Source of the DNA: an uncultured Bacteroidia bacterium
GTDB lineage: Bacteria; Bacteroidota; Bacteroidia; Bacteroidales; F082
DNA length: 64,000 nucleotides
Assembly (NCBI GenBank): GCA_902801625.1
Contig: CADCJI010000003.1
Span: forward strand, 62,001 to 126,000
Direction: 5' to 3'
The notes beneath the pieces were generated by a model, which was not told where the DNA came from, did not search any database, and saw only the letters and a program-made list of their open reading frames with translations. Below, one piece after another: positions 43,648-52,806 of this stretch. Position 1 is the first letter of the stretch, and the number at the start of each line of letters is the position of its first letter. A program made the translations under genes and the position numbers.

Positions 43648-45576
43648 TTACCCACCCCATAAATCGGACAAGTCAAACAAATCCTCCAAAGGCAGCTTGT
43701 CGTTTTGCCAGGCACGGACGTGGATGATAGGCTCATTGAAGCGCAAGTCGACCAGCAGGAAGAGATAGCCCACATCGCCATAGGTGTCGGAGAAATACTC
43801 CTGTCTCACGCGGATGCCGTAGAAATTCTTTCCGTTGGAAGCACGCTCAAAATCAGTATCAGTGAAGTTCAGATTGATGTATTTCTTCCTGCCAAAGTGT
43901 TCGCGCAAACGCCTCATATACTGCACTTTCGACAAGGTATCATATTTCACGCTCTCCGTAATGATGATACGGTCGTTGTCCATCTTGCGCTGCAAAAGTT
44001 TGTTGCCCACGATAATCAAGGCTTGCTCAGAAAAGATACGTTCCAGATAGTCAATCCTACCGAGGGCGTATGCCGTCTGATAATCCTCTAGGAAAGTCAT
44101 CAGTAGTAAGCGCGAGTCACGCTCCCATTCACCTTTGCCTAGGATGTCGCTCTCGGCCACGTCGGAGAGTGAAAACGCAAGCGATTCCACAAGATTGTCA
44201 GCTTTGAACCTAAAGGTGACATCTTCAATGAACTGTTTCCTGTTGTTCAGGAAACTGAACTGCATGGTAATGCTACGGCACAAGGTGATAGGGCCGAAAT
44301 CCAGGAATCGATATTGCGGTTTACCCACAATGGAAGCCTTGCCATACTTGACGAGCTTGTTGAAGCTGTCGTATCCCTCGTCCGTGAAATAGTCCTTCAC
44401 GGAGGCATAATCCTTGTTCCTAATCGCCGCTTCGATGGCTTCGATGCGATTTAGCATCTCCTTATGGTCGTGAGCGACATCTTCAAACTTTTCGTTGCCG
44501 GGTTCAGCAGCTAGAGTATCAATCAATTGGGATTCCTCAGCCGACTCCACCACAGGCTCAACTGAGTTTTCGCGCAGCGAATCGGGGATGACCACACGCT
44601 TGGTGGCAGCAGCAAAGGTCTTGTTGCCTTTGGCCTTGACGATTTCATAGATATCGTCAGGGGTTTCGTTCTCATCGTATCTGTAGGTAATATAGAAATC
44701 AACTTCGCTAGTGTCCTCATACTGCAAATCCAAGGTACCCACGCCGTCCCTGACGCGAGGACCGCCCTGGTCGGAGGTGATGCCGTCATTGTATTTGTAG
44801 TCGAGGTTGGTCACCTTCTTGGCCATGCCCCTATCTACAAATTCAATATTCAGGATTACCTTGTATTTGTTCTGGAAATCGTTGATGGGCACTTGCTGGT
44901 AGGCAACCGGAGTCACGCGAATGGCGTTCATCAAATTCTCGATTTGAGTCTCAACGAGGCGTGCGGCAGGCTCTTTCCTACCCCCCTGCTCGATGGTGAT
45001 ATTTGTCCCAAGACTAAGCACATAGCTCCAATACCAATACTTCAAGGCATCGCCTATCCTGACATCCTTCACCGCCTTACAGCCTTCGGAATAATAATGC
45101 CGCACATCGGTGGCCAACTTCTCCTCTTTCTCCCTCCGTGCTTCCTTCTCGCGTTCCATAATCTCATCATAGATTTCCTTAACCTTGCCTTTGTCGATAT
45201 AGACGAAGACCGTGTATTTCTTGTTTCTCCTCTCTGGCTTACCCACGACGAGCGTTTGGTAATCCGTGAGGCGCACATTGGTAAAGGTCTCCGACACTTG
45301 CTCAAACAGGACCGTTTCGTCAATCTCGCCACTCTCCATACGATGGGTGAGGTCATATTTTGAATACGACTGCACATTGGTCATGATTTGTCCAGCCAGC
45401 TGATGCACAGCGCTGGTCTTGGCCTGATCCAACGAATCAGCCGAAGCTGAGGCAAAGAGATATCGGTCGGAAGCCGCCTGCACCTGTTGCATGATGGTGC
45501 GTGCCTGCTTCATATCCTGGGCAGAAGCCGAAACAAAAGTTAGAAAAAGGATTAAAGGGAGTAATAATTTCTTCAT
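43648..45576 (-). CDS. Secreted LPP20-like protein B (long paralog)
   Basis: 642 residues from ATG 45576, with a signal peptide ending VSASAQ. Same architecture as protein A at 30.8 kb: LAGQIMTNVQSYS, VRLTDYQTLVVGKPERRNKK, coiled EREKEARREKEEKLA, LDYKYNDG, CRSITMQFSF and EDYQTAYALGRIDYLERIF. It is clearly a duplicate of A. The conserved C-terminal halves end with YLFLLVDLR...IHVRAWQNDKLP. Preceded by ECF motif B. Confidence 0.75.
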   Translation of the reverse strand: MKKLLLPLILFLTFVSASAQDMKQARTIMQQVQAASDRYLFASASADSLDQAKTSAVHQLAGQIMTNVQSYSKYDLTHRMESGEIDETVLFEQVSETFTNVRLTDYQTLVVGKPERRNKKYTVFVYIDKGKVKEIYDEIMEREKEARREKEEKLATDVRHYYSEGCKAVKDVRIGDALKYWYWSYVLSLGTNITIEQGGRKEPAARLVETQIENLMNAIRVTPVAYQQVPINDFQNKYKVILNIEFVDRGMAKKVTNLDYKYNDGITSDQGGPRVRDGVGTLDLQYEDTSEVDFYITYRYDENETPDDIYEIVKAKGNKTFAAATKRVVIPDSLRENSVEPVVESAEESQLIDTLAAEPGNEKFEDVAHDHKEMLNRIEAIEAAIRNKDYASVKDYFTDEGYDSFNKLVKYGKASIVGKPQYRFLDFGPITLCRSITMQFSFLNNRKQFIEDVTFRFKADNLVESLAFSLSDVAESDILGKGEWERDSRLLLMTFLEDYQTAYALGRIDYLERIFSEQALIIVGNKLLQRKMDNDRIIITESVKYDTLSKVQYMRRLREHFGRKKYINLNFTDTDFERASNGKNFYGIRVRQEYFSDTYGDVGYLFLLVDLRFNEPIIHVRAWQNDKLPLEDLFDLSDLWGG

Positions 45577-45649
45577 ATACTGCAAATTAGTCATAATACC
45601 AACATTACCCTCAATAGAATTTTACACTATTGAGCGTGCAAATTTACAA

Positions 45650-45679
45650 AATAGAGATGGCATAGACAAAAAATTAGTC
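45650..45679 (-). promoter_or_regulatory. Proposed ECF promoter motif B: GACTAA-N17-CTCTATT
   Basis: Minus strand: AGACTAA at the upstream end, 17 nt, CTCTATT at 45656-45650, ending 73 nt before the ATG at 45576. As in motif A, TAAATTTG follows (45646-45639), so A and B share an extended promoter. Confidence 0.75.
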
Positions 45680-45727
45680 TGTTGTTATGTTTATTTTGTA
45701 TTCATTACTGCGTTCAGAGGGCTGCAA

Positions 45728-45884
45728 CCCAATGCCAAATATAACAAACACAAACTTACCATAAATCCCCCACAAATATGCCATTAATTATGCAGCTGCC
45801 ACAATGCTTAGACATGCTCAGCAACCTTGTGACAGCCCTACACCACCCCACCCAGGCTGTAGGGCTGTCGTACCACGGCAGTCG
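45728..45884 (+). repeat. Composite repeat R5, lacking the terminal hairpins
   Basis: AACAAACACAAACTTACC, CATTAATTATGCAGCTGCC, left arm enlarged by a TTAGACATGCTCAGCAACC insert, ACAGCCCTACA loop and right arm ending CGGCAGTCG. It stops exactly where the coding sequence of the 46030 fragment begins to match LPP20-like proteins. Confidence 0.8.
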
Positions 45885-46030
45885 TTCTCCACAGCAATAG
45901 CGATGGCATCGTCGGGAGAAACATTCAATGGCGCATAATAGGTGTATTCCCCCGACACCTTGCACTCTCTCTGAGCGAAAAGCACCGTGGGGAATACAAA
46001 TAGAATGAGCAACAATGACTTACGCCACAT
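45818..46030 (-). pseudogene. LPP20-like gene truncated by repeat R5
   Basis: The frame starts like a secreted LPP20-type protein (MWRKSLLLILFVFPTVLFAQ, then VSGEYTYYAPLNVSPDDAI and AIAVEN) but after residue 49 the codons lie in R5 (CRGTTALQPG...) and soon stop. In intact relatives this segment continues with an Ala-rich helix of more than 100 residues. The gene has lost everything downstream of 45885. It follows the 46042 gene by 11 nt and was probably its operon partner. Confidence 0.7.
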
Positions 46031-46041
46031 TATTCAAAGAA

Positions 46042-46677
46042 TTAGTCGCCTAAAATCTTATCAAGTTCCTTGGCAAGGTCATTGGCTTCTTTTTCAAGTT
46101 CACCTCTCATGGCTTCCTTAGCTGCCCTCATGGCCAACGCCTGACTGTAATAGGCAATGACACGCACTTCGACATTGCCATTGGGAAGGTCGCGATACAC
46201 CTTCACGGGCACAATCACCTGCCCTAACCTCTGGGCTACAAGGTTTTTACCAGCGCCCACACTTGTGGCCAACGAAGTGGCATCGTCCTTTGAGATTTCC
46301 CTGTTGGCTAATTTGTTGTCAATGATTTGGATGACACGGGTTTCCATCTTACCAGCCAAATTCAGCTTTGCCAAATTCTCAGCCTGGAACAAGGCTGCGT
46401 CATAGATTTGACCCGGGGTCATTGCCTCACCTTGAATGAATTTGTCATAGCCATAGTCGTCCTTCTGCATCTGCATCTTATACGACTCTATTAATTGCAT
46501 CTCAATTGTCGGGTTGCCTGGAGCTGCTTTCCAGCCCTCTTTTTTCAGTACCTTAGCTTCTTTTTTGGCATTCTTTTCGATGGTTTTCATCTCCTTTTTG
46601 CTCAGTTGTGCGTAAGAAGTGGGCATTGCAACAGCCATGGCGACCACGAGCATCAAAAACATACCTAGTTTTTTCAT
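46042..46677 (-). CDS. Short LPP20-like secreted protein
   Basis: 211 residues with a signal peptide ending TSYAQ. A basic helix follows (KKEMKTIEKNAKKEAKVLKK), then one LPP20-like domain: AALFQAENLAKLNLAGKMET, a middle VGAGKNLVAQRLGQVIVPVK strand and VEVRVIAYYSQALAMRAAKE at the end. It lacks the NTF2-like halves of the long paralogs. Preceded by ECF motif C. Periplasmic or outer-membrane-associated; role unknown. Confidence 0.75.
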   Translation of the reverse strand: MKKLGMFLMLVVAMAVAMPTSYAQLSKKEMKTIEKNAKKEAKVLKKEGWKAAPGNPTIEMQLIESYKMQMQKDDYGYDKFIQGEAMTPGQIYDAALFQAENLAKLNLAGKMETRVIQIIDNKLANREISKDDATSLATSVGAGKNLVAQRLGQVIVPVKVYRDLPNGNVEVRVIAYYSQALAMRAAKEAMRGELEKEANDLAKELDKILGD

Positions 46678-46736
46678 TTTGTTTTCCTTTCTTTAGTTTT
46701 GTTGTTGATTTATTGATTTGTTTATTTGATTTGCCT

Positions 46737-46766
46737 AATAGAGTTTTCAACTAACAAAGATTAGTC
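46737..46766 (-). promoter_or_regulatory. Proposed ECF promoter motif C: GACTAA-N17-CTCTATT
   Basis: Minus strand: GGACTAAT at the upstream end, 17 nt, CTCTATT at 46743-46737, 59 nt before the ATG at 46677. No other strong promoter lies between. Confidence 0.75.
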
Positions 46767-47160
46767 CAATTTTTTGAAATATTTTTCTGATTTATATAAT
46801 TTATTGGCTATCAATTTGTTATTATTAGTGTATGAACCATCTCCCATTCCTTATTTTTCAAAGGCATGAATGCTAATAAGATATTTTCTAGCATAGCCAC
46901 GACGTTTTATGGCGCAAATGTAGTAAAATTTTTAGAATGGACGGAATAAACCTTCATTTTCTCGAAAAAGGCATTCTCTAGTCATACCATTTCTTCGCTG
47001 ATGCCATACTCTTGCCATACTCAAGCATACTCTTTCAGTATGCAAACAGTATAGGTAGAGCGAGAGAAGAAGCTTCAAAATCCCTTGTTACACTCGTACT
47101 AGCAGATTGTCAATCAATCCATCCAAACAGAGAGATCAAAGCAACACAATTACTAACTCA
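46767..47160. other. AT-rich spacer, no gene seen
   Basis: About 390 nt. Holds a TACATTTG box on the minus strand (46922-46915), which could be a distant housekeeping promoter for 46042, and three CATACTC words near 47005-47032. No coding frame or strong hairpin. Confidence 0.5.
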
Positions 47161-48966
47161 TCAAAAGTCACCCAATCCATACAATCCGAAATCAGGGTCG
47201 CGGTCGGGCTGCCAGGTGCGCACCTTGATGATGGGGTTTTCGGGGTCATTCAAGTCGACACAGAGGAAGAGATAGCCCGTGTCGCCATAGTTGGTGGAAT
47301 AATAGTCCTGCTTGATCTGGATGCCGTACACCTCGCCGTAATCACCACCTGCCTTCACAACATCGTTATTGGCAAAGCGGATGTTGATGAACTCGTTGCT
47401 AGCAAAGGTTCGTCTCAAATGGTTGATGTAGGTATTCTTATCGTAGCGATTGTATTTGATAATTGGGTTGTCCAGATAACGGGTGCGTTCCTCTTGGTTC
47501 TTATAGTCAGTGCGTTTCACCACGGTACCGGTGATAATCAGTGCATTGTCATCGAAGATGCTCTCAATATAGTCGAGGCGCTTCAAGGCAAAGGCGGTCT
47601 TGTAGTTTTCGAGGAACTGGGTGAGTACCATGCGGGCATTTTCGCTGTAGTCGGTGCGTTTCAGGATGTCGGCCACGGCCTCCTCGCCCAAACCAAAGGC
47701 CACACAGTTGATTTTGTTCTCTGCATTAAACGTAAAGCACACACTCTCAACGAACTTACGCGTGTTGTTCTTGAAACTGAAACTCATTGGAATGCTGCGA
47801 CAGATGGTTTCGTCACCCTTACGGATATAGGTCAGTTGAGGCTCTTCGAGGATGCGGGCATTGCCATAGTTCAACAGCTTATGGAACATTTCCTTGCCTT
47901 CAGGTGTAAAATACTGTTCCACAGACTTATAATTTTTAGCTTTTACGGCTTCCAAGACCTTTCCCATAATGTCTTCCATGGAAGTGGTCTCCTCCTTGGA
48001 AACAACAGAAAGCGGCATGACGGTCTCAGTCTCTTTTGCCGTCAATGCAGCAAGAGCCACTGGCTGCATCTCAGCTATGGTTTGGTTATCGCCACCCACA
48101 TTAATATAGGCATTGCGGAAGTTGCGGCCTTTCATCACCTCTACCACTGCTGCAATCTCCTTGTCAATCTGTGCCTCTCCGAGGTACTCGTATTCGCATT
48201 TGATTTTCAGGTTGTCGGTGGACACGCCGGGTTGCATCTCCATGGAGCCTAGGCCATCAGTGGCACTATAGATGTTGGTATAGCCGCGTCCGTCGTAATA
48301 GGTGTAGTCGAGGCTCGCCACAGGCTTGTCTTTATAAGTGACATACAGGGTGACAAACTCATCTTCTACCTTATATTTCCGGACTTTCACCCCTTTGAAG
48401 ACCTCATTGATCCTATCGGGAATCCAGGTCCTAAGCAAAGCATGGTCGGGTGTTTGGGGCTGCATGGTGTCAGGCAGGCTGGTCACGAGGCAGTAGCTCC
48501 AATAGTAATAGCGCAACACGTCGTCTATTTTCAGTCGCTCTTCGGCTTTTTGGGCAAGGTTGATGAAGTCCTCCGCCTTTTGTTTTCTGGCCTCAAAGAT
48601 TTTGGCCACATCCTCCACCGCCACGTAACGGAGCACATGGGCATCGGGTTCCTGTGAGATGGTGATGACTTTGGTATTTGTCAAGGTGGCCTGCGAATAG
48701 GTCTTCATCACCGCCTGCATGGCCATTTTAGAGTCCGTTTTACCTTCGGAATTGACATTGCCAATCACATTGGTGAACGAGCTTTCCACGTTGACGGAGA
48801 TATTCTCCACCAAATGCCGCAAGGCCTGCCGGTCGGCATCCTGATAACTCTCGGCCATGCCTTCTCCCCAAAGGTATTTTCCGCTGTTTTTGATTTCGGT
48901 CACACTTTGGGCTGTCATGAGGACAGGCATCAAAGCCATACAAAACAAAAGTACATATTTTCTCAT
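47161..48966 (-). CDS. Secreted LPP20-like protein C (long paralog)
   Basis: 601 residues from ATG 48966; the longer frame to 49077 would put 37 residues before the signal peptide (MRKYVLLFCMALMPVLMTAQ). An LPP20-like domain is clearer here than in A and B: GMAESYQDADRQALRHLVEN, VSIN-like ISVNVESSFTN, YVAVEDVAKIFEARKQK. Later landmarks match A and B: LDYTYYDG, CRSIPMSFSF, ENYKTAFALKRLDYIESIF and a GYLFLCVDLN end. It has no ECF motif in the right place and uses TAAATTTG/TTTTTG boxes instead. Confidence 0.75.
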   Translation of the reverse strand: MRKYVLLFCMALMPVLMTAQSVTEIKNSGKYLWGEGMAESYQDADRQALRHLVENISVNVESSFTNVIGNVNSEGKTDSKMAMQAVMKTYSQATLTNTKVITISQEPDAHVLRYVAVEDVAKIFEARKQKAEDFINLAQKAEERLKIDDVLRYYYWSYCLVTSLPDTMQPQTPDHALLRTWIPDRINEVFKGVKVRKYKVEDEFVTLYVTYKDKPVASLDYTYYDGRGYTNIYSATDGLGSMEMQPGVSTDNLKIKCEYEYLGEAQIDKEIAAVVEVMKGRNFRNAYINVGGDNQTIAEMQPVALAALTAKETETVMPLSVVSKEETTSMEDIMGKVLEAVKAKNYKSVEQYFTPEGKEMFHKLLNYGNARILEEPQLTYIRKGDETICRSIPMSFSFKNNTRKFVESVCFTFNAENKINCVAFGLGEEAVADILKRTDYSENARMVLTQFLENYKTAFALKRLDYIESIFDDNALIITGTVVKRTDYKNQEERTRYLDNPIIKYNRYDKNTYINHLRRTFASNEFINIRFANNDVVKAGGDYGEVYGIQIKQDYYSTNYGDTGYLFLCVDLNDPENPIIKVRTWQPDRDPDFGLYGLGDF

Positions 48967-49304
48967 ATCGTTTGGTTTTTCTTCATTATTGTTGCGTCCA
49001 ACAAGTAGCGACTGCACCACGAAGTCGATGCAAAGCTTGCATGGGCTATCGTGTTTTACGGCGACAAATTTACGCAAAAATTCGCTTAACTTGCAAACGG
49101 ACTAATAAAACCTATTTTCGAGACGCGATGAATCGACGGTTATCGGTTTTGTTTGTTTTCCGAGACGCGATGAATCGGCGTCTCTACAGGCGCATACGTT
49201 TTCATAAACAACACCGTTTCCCCAAACCGTCCAACCTTGTAAAGACGCGATTAATCGCGTCTCCTATGATTCAATGCATCCCCCATGGTTCATCACGCCA
49301 TCAC
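48967..49304. other. Repeat-rich spacer with a lone GGACTAAT site
   Basis: No gene. GGACTAAT lies at 49099-49106 on the plus strand, but no CTCTAT follows at 17 nt: a GAGACGCGAT repeat starts there. Further copies of that palindrome lie at 49162-49184 and 49242-49262. Confidence 0.5.
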
Positions 49305-49502
49305 AATAACAAACATCAAACACGAATTGCCATAAATGAACCACGAATTTGACATTAATTATGCGGCTGCCACACTGTGACAGCCCTACCACCCCACCGT
49401 TGGGCTGTAGGGCTGTCGTACCACGGCAGCCGCATATCGTTGTTTTTTCGCATTGCAGATGCTGATATTCTCGCCTCCAGAATTTGAAAATTCGGGAGAA
49501 CA
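49305..49502 (+). repeat. Composite repeat R6
   Basis: ATAACAAACATCAAACACGA, ACCACGAATTTGACATTAATT, core hairpin 49362-49434 with ACCCCACCGTTGGG loop, GCATTGCAGATGC and a final AATTTGAAAATTCGGG hairpin. The ParE-type gene stop is 12 nt to the right. Confidence 0.85.
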
Positions 49503-49513
49503 GGAACAGGTAT

Positions 49514-49834
49514 TTATTCAGATGACTTCTTTAACAGGTTTATCAGATTCTTGACATCTCGTCGGTTTTGCCAAATCGTGACAATTGTAACTACGTCACC
49601 ATCAATATAATAAACGATTTGATTTAATTTGGAAGGCAACGTACGGTAGACGACGCCTTCCTCTTCATCTTCCACAAAGCGTTTGCCAAGCATTGGAAAG
49701 TTCTCCAGCATTTCAGCAGTACGACGTATCTCGGCCAGAACTTCGGAGGCCTTTCGACCGCCAAACGAACTCCCGACATAATTCAAGATGTCGCGTAAGT
49801 CGTCACGCGATTGCTCGCTCCAATTAATCTTCAT
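49514..49834 (-). CDS. ParE/RelE-type toxin
   Basis: 106 residues, KINWSEQSRDDLRDILNYVG, MLENFPMLGKRFVED, VVYRTLPSKLNQIVYYIDGD and VTIVTIWQNRRD: the standard ParE/RelE fold with an Arg near the end. ParE proteins block gyrase; RelE proteins cut mRNA. Overlaps the antitoxin end by 11 nt. Between R6 and R7. Confidence 0.87.
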   Translation of the reverse strand: MKINWSEQSRDDLRDILNYVGSSFGGRKASEVLAEIRRTAEMLENFPMLGKRFVEDEEEGVVYRTLPSKLNQIVYYIDGDVVTIVTIWQNRRDVKNLINLLKKSSE

Positions 49835-50096
49835 AGGTGGAAATCAATTGGTCCATCTCTTTCATCACCTCATCGTGGGAAATGAGCTTTACGCGCCCAG
49901 CCCTGATGTCGCGGCCTCGTTGCAATGTCAGCGTCTTGGCCTCTTCGAGTGAATAGGTGCAAGGAATCTGTGGCTCGGGCTCTTGATTATCCTTTTCAAT
50001 CAAAGCCATAGCGATTCGGGTCAAAATCCGGGTAAGCTCGGCAGCATCATATTGGCCATAATTTGGCAAATTAACTTGTATGCTAACACCATCCAT
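49824..50096 (-). CDS. Antitoxin of the ParE-type module
   Basis: 90 residues from ATG 50096. The C-terminal half (YSLEEAKTLTLQRGRDIRAG, LISHDEVMKEMDQLI) is the helical toxin-binding part typical of such partners; the N-terminus is a strand and helix (VSIQVNLPNYGQYDAAELTR). A TATTTTTG box lies at about 50124-50131. Exact antitoxin family not identified. Confidence 0.75.
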   Translation of the reverse strand: MDGVSIQVNLPNYGQYDAAELTRILTRIAMALIEKDNQEPEPQIPCTYSLEEAKTLTLQRGRDIRAGRVKLISHDEVMKEMDQLISTYED

Positions 50097-50217
50097 GACA
50101 TTGTTTCCTTTTGTTCTCGCTTGCAAAAATACACATTTTCCCTAAAAACGGCCCATTCTTTGCGATTATTTCTTTGTGTCTTTCGGTTTTCTTATATCAA
50201 ATGCGGATGAACGGAAA

Positions 50218-50399
50218 ACACGAATGACCCTAAATGGACCACGAATTTGCCATTAATTATGCGGCTGCCACGGTGTGACAGCCCTACAACCCCACCGTTG
50301 GGCTGTAGGGCTGTCGTATTACGGCAGCCGCATAGCGTTGTTTTTTCGCATTGCAAATGCGGATATTCACGCCTTCTGAATTGCAAATGCGGAAGAACG
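50218..50399 (+). repeat. Composite repeat R7
   Basis: ACACGAATGACCCTAAATGG, ACCACGAATTTGCCATTAATT, core hairpin 50260-50332, GCATTGCAAATGC and a changed final hairpin (TCTGAATTGCAAATGCGGAAG). Upstream of the ParE-type operon and downstream of the 50435 gene. Confidence 0.85.
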
Positions 50400-50434
50400 G
50401 GCGCAAATCCAGACGAACAAAGAATTATTGGGAG

Positions 50435-52585
50435 CTATTCAGAAAGACATAATCGAAACCCGTTAAAATAACTATTTTCGCTAGATTCTCCAACGTAGCT
50501 ACTCCTATCAAGAGATACTCTGTCGGAATCGTCATTCCAGCAACCGCCACGCAATTGACGATACGATTTGAACTTATCCTGTATCCATTCATTTACATTG
50601 CCATTCATATCGTATAATCCTAACTCATTGGGCAATTTTGTTCCTACAGGATGTGTTTGACCATCACTATTCCCTGCATACCAAGCGACATCGTCTATAT
50701 AATTGCCACCAGAGTATTTATTACCATTATAACCATTGCTTTTGTGGCCACCAAGAGCTGCATACTTCCACTCCTTTTCGGTGGGAAGACGGAATTCTCT
50801 TCCAGTCAGATGTTTCAGCCTTTTGATAAATTTCTGACAATCATTCCAACTCACTCTATAGGCAGGATAATCGTCTCCTTTTCCATAACCATCTTCCCAT
50901 CCGCCATTATAGGTAGGCTCAGAACCCATCACTGCCTTCCACAAGGCTTGTGTCACTTCCGTTTCACCAATGTAATAACTGCTCAAAGTCACGCTGTGGA
51001 CAGGTTTCTCATCATCATCGGCATCGCTGTCACTGCTGCCCATCTGGAAAGTGCCGCCCTCAACAAGTTTCATGGTAAAGCTCACACCGTTCACAGTAAA
51101 AAACTCCTCATCTTTCATTATGCTCTGCAACGTTATGCTGTGGCTGCGGCTGCCGCTTTCGCTTACATTTAAGGTATAAGTGTAATCTTGGTAATCTGTA
51201 GCCGTGGCTTTCAGGCTGTGGCTGCCATAGGTGAGTTGGTAGGTGCCCGTGGCAGAGCCTACCCTTTGCCCGTCAATCTCCAATTGGGCATCGGGCACGT
51301 TGCAAGTGAACTGTATCTCCTGGCCATTGCTCAACGTAGCTTTCACCTGTTTGCGTTCTCCTTTCGTTATGGTAACGGTTTCCGTATAGTCGGCATAGCC
51401 GTCTTTGGTGAACTTTATCTCGTGTTGGCCAATGAGGATTTCAGCAATGGACTTGGGGGTGGTTCCCATGTCCTTGCCGTCGATATAAAGCTTGCAGAAA
51501 TTCGGCGTGCTCTCCACGTTCAGTGCGCCGTAAATAGGGCGCGGCGCTGGCAGGGTAATGGTTTGTCCCTCCATGGCGGCGGCAATCTCCTTGGTTGTCG
51601 TGCTGGTTTCATGGTTGGCCTGCTTGCACTCTATCTTGTAGGTGCCGCTGCCCAAGGGGCCTGTCCACGAGCGAGTGCCTTTGCGTTCGTCATTCACGAA
51701 AATCTCGGCATCGGCATCCACCGTGAGGGTCACTTCGGCGAAGTCGGCGGTCAACGAGGGGGCAAGGCGGGTTGTCTCGCTGTCGGCAACCGTCACCGAC
51801 TCTGTGTAGGTGGCGTACATCTTCTTGGTGATGCGCACGGTGTGTTTTCCGCTCTTCAGGGCTTCGCTTTTGCATGGAGCGTGGCCTATCAAGGCATTGT
51901 CGACATACACGCTGGCATCTTTCAAATTGCCCGTTCCAGCCACCTCAATCCAACCGAAGTTAGGTTGCAGCGTGACGGTAACGATTTTGGGGTTGTTAGG
52001 GTCATCGACGGTCACTCTACCGGCATCCGAATGATAATTTGGTGCCTCGACGCGCCAAGAGTAAGTGCCGAAATTGACATAATCCTGGGCGCTGCCGTCG
52101 GGTTCCACGTCCCAGTATTTTTCGTCCACCACAAGTGTGGCATTCGGAGGCAAGATTTGGAAGGCGAGATATTGCATCCGCACCTCTTCCTTCACAATGG
52201 TTTCAATCTTCGCCGTAGTCAGCACCATCTCGTAGGTACGCTCGGCTTCTATCTCCACGGGATAGTAATAATCCCTCAGCACACCAAGTTTCGGGTGCTT
52301 GATGGTGATTTTTCGTGCCGCCCGTGGCACCCATACCCACACCTCTCCAGGGGTTTGCTTCGTGTCGACGATGCCCAAGGTGCCGCCTTCAAAGACAAAG
52401 CCCGTCTCGGTGGTCACCACTTTAATCAATGCCGCCACATCCCCGTTCTGGTCAACGCGCTTCCCTTCGAGGCTCGAAGCCGTCAAGTCCATCGGCAGGG
52501 CCTTGAAGGACTTCACTGAAATGTTTTGGGCGAATGCACCACAAATGCTAAAGATAAAGAATATAAGCAGAGTAAATCTTTTCAT
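50435..52585 (-). CDS. PEGA-family protein C with C-terminal SUMF1/FGE-like domain
   Basis: 716 residues with a signal peptide ending GAFAQ. Residues 20-130 are the N-terminal domain shared with PEGA proteins A and B (VKSFKALPMDLTASSLEG, VWVWVPRAARKITIKHPK). Four or five PEGA-like modules span about 145-480 (ATLVVDEKYWDVEPDGS, ASVYVDNALIGHAPCKSEAL, CKLYIDGKDMGTTPKSI). Residues 505-716 are formylglycine-enzyme-like: FTMKLVEGGTFQMGSSDSD, YIGETEVTQALWKAVMGSEP, FRLPTEKEWKYAALGG, YDMNGNVNEWIQD and RGGCWN. Such domains often bind ligands rather than make formylglycine. No ECF motif upstream; TATCTTTG box at about 52606. Confidence 0.85.
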   Translation of the reverse strand: MKRFTLLIFFIFSICGAFAQNISVKSFKALPMDLTASSLEGKRVDQNGDVAALIKVVTTETGFVFEGGTLGIVDTKQTPGEVWVWVPRAARKITIKHPKLGVLRDYYYPVEIEAERTYEMVLTTAKIETIVKEEVRMQYLAFQILPPNATLVVDEKYWDVEPDGSAQDYVNFGTYSWRVEAPNYHSDAGRVTVDDPNNPKIVTVTLQPNFGWIEVAGTGNLKDASVYVDNALIGHAPCKSEALKSGKHTVRITKKMYATYTESVTVADSETTRLAPSLTADFAEVTLTVDADAEIFVNDERKGTRSWTGPLGSGTYKIECKQANHETSTTTKEIAAAMEGQTITLPAPRPIYGALNVESTPNFCKLYIDGKDMGTTPKSIAEILIGQHEIKFTKDGYADYTETVTITKGERKQVKATLSNGQEIQFTCNVPDAQLEIDGQRVGSATGTYQLTYGSHSLKATATDYQDYTYTLNVSESGSRSHSITLQSIMKDEEFFTVNGVSFTMKLVEGGTFQMGSSDSDADDDEKPVHSVTLSSYYIGETEVTQALWKAVMGSEPTYNGGWEDGYGKGDDYPAYRVSWNDCQKFIKRLKHLTGREFRLPTEKEWKYAALGGHKSNGYNGNKYSGGNYIDDVAWYAGNSDGQTHPVGTKLPNELGLYDMNGNVNEWIQDKFKSYRQLRGGCWNDDSDRVSLDRSSYVGESSENSYFNGFRLCLSE

Positions 52586-52680
52586 AACTTAAGAAATATG
52601 GTGCAAAGATAATGCTTTTGGTTTAACAATAAGCAACGGTTCGTAATCACCTATATCATTTTTTGACTTCGTTTTTTTTT

Positions 52681-52758
52681 GACTATGACCAGTGACTATG
52701 ACAATGACCGCTTTCACTTCTGTTGGAGCGGTCATAGTCATTGTCACAAGTCATTGTC
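52681..52758. repeat. 78-bp palindromic repeat, copy 2
   Basis: The inverse of 10299-10376 with five mismatches in 78. It lies between the anti-sigma-like gene and the PEGA protein C gene. Confidence 0.8.
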
Positions 52759-52806
52759 CCATAGTATTTTATAAAAACATAATTTTCTCATCTACTTATC
52801 AAGCTT

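Noticed and set aside
49100-49129. Seventh ECF motif in front of LPP20-like C
   Set aside because: The GACTAA is on the strand facing away from that gene and the sequence at the CTCTAT position is GAGACGCGAT repeat.
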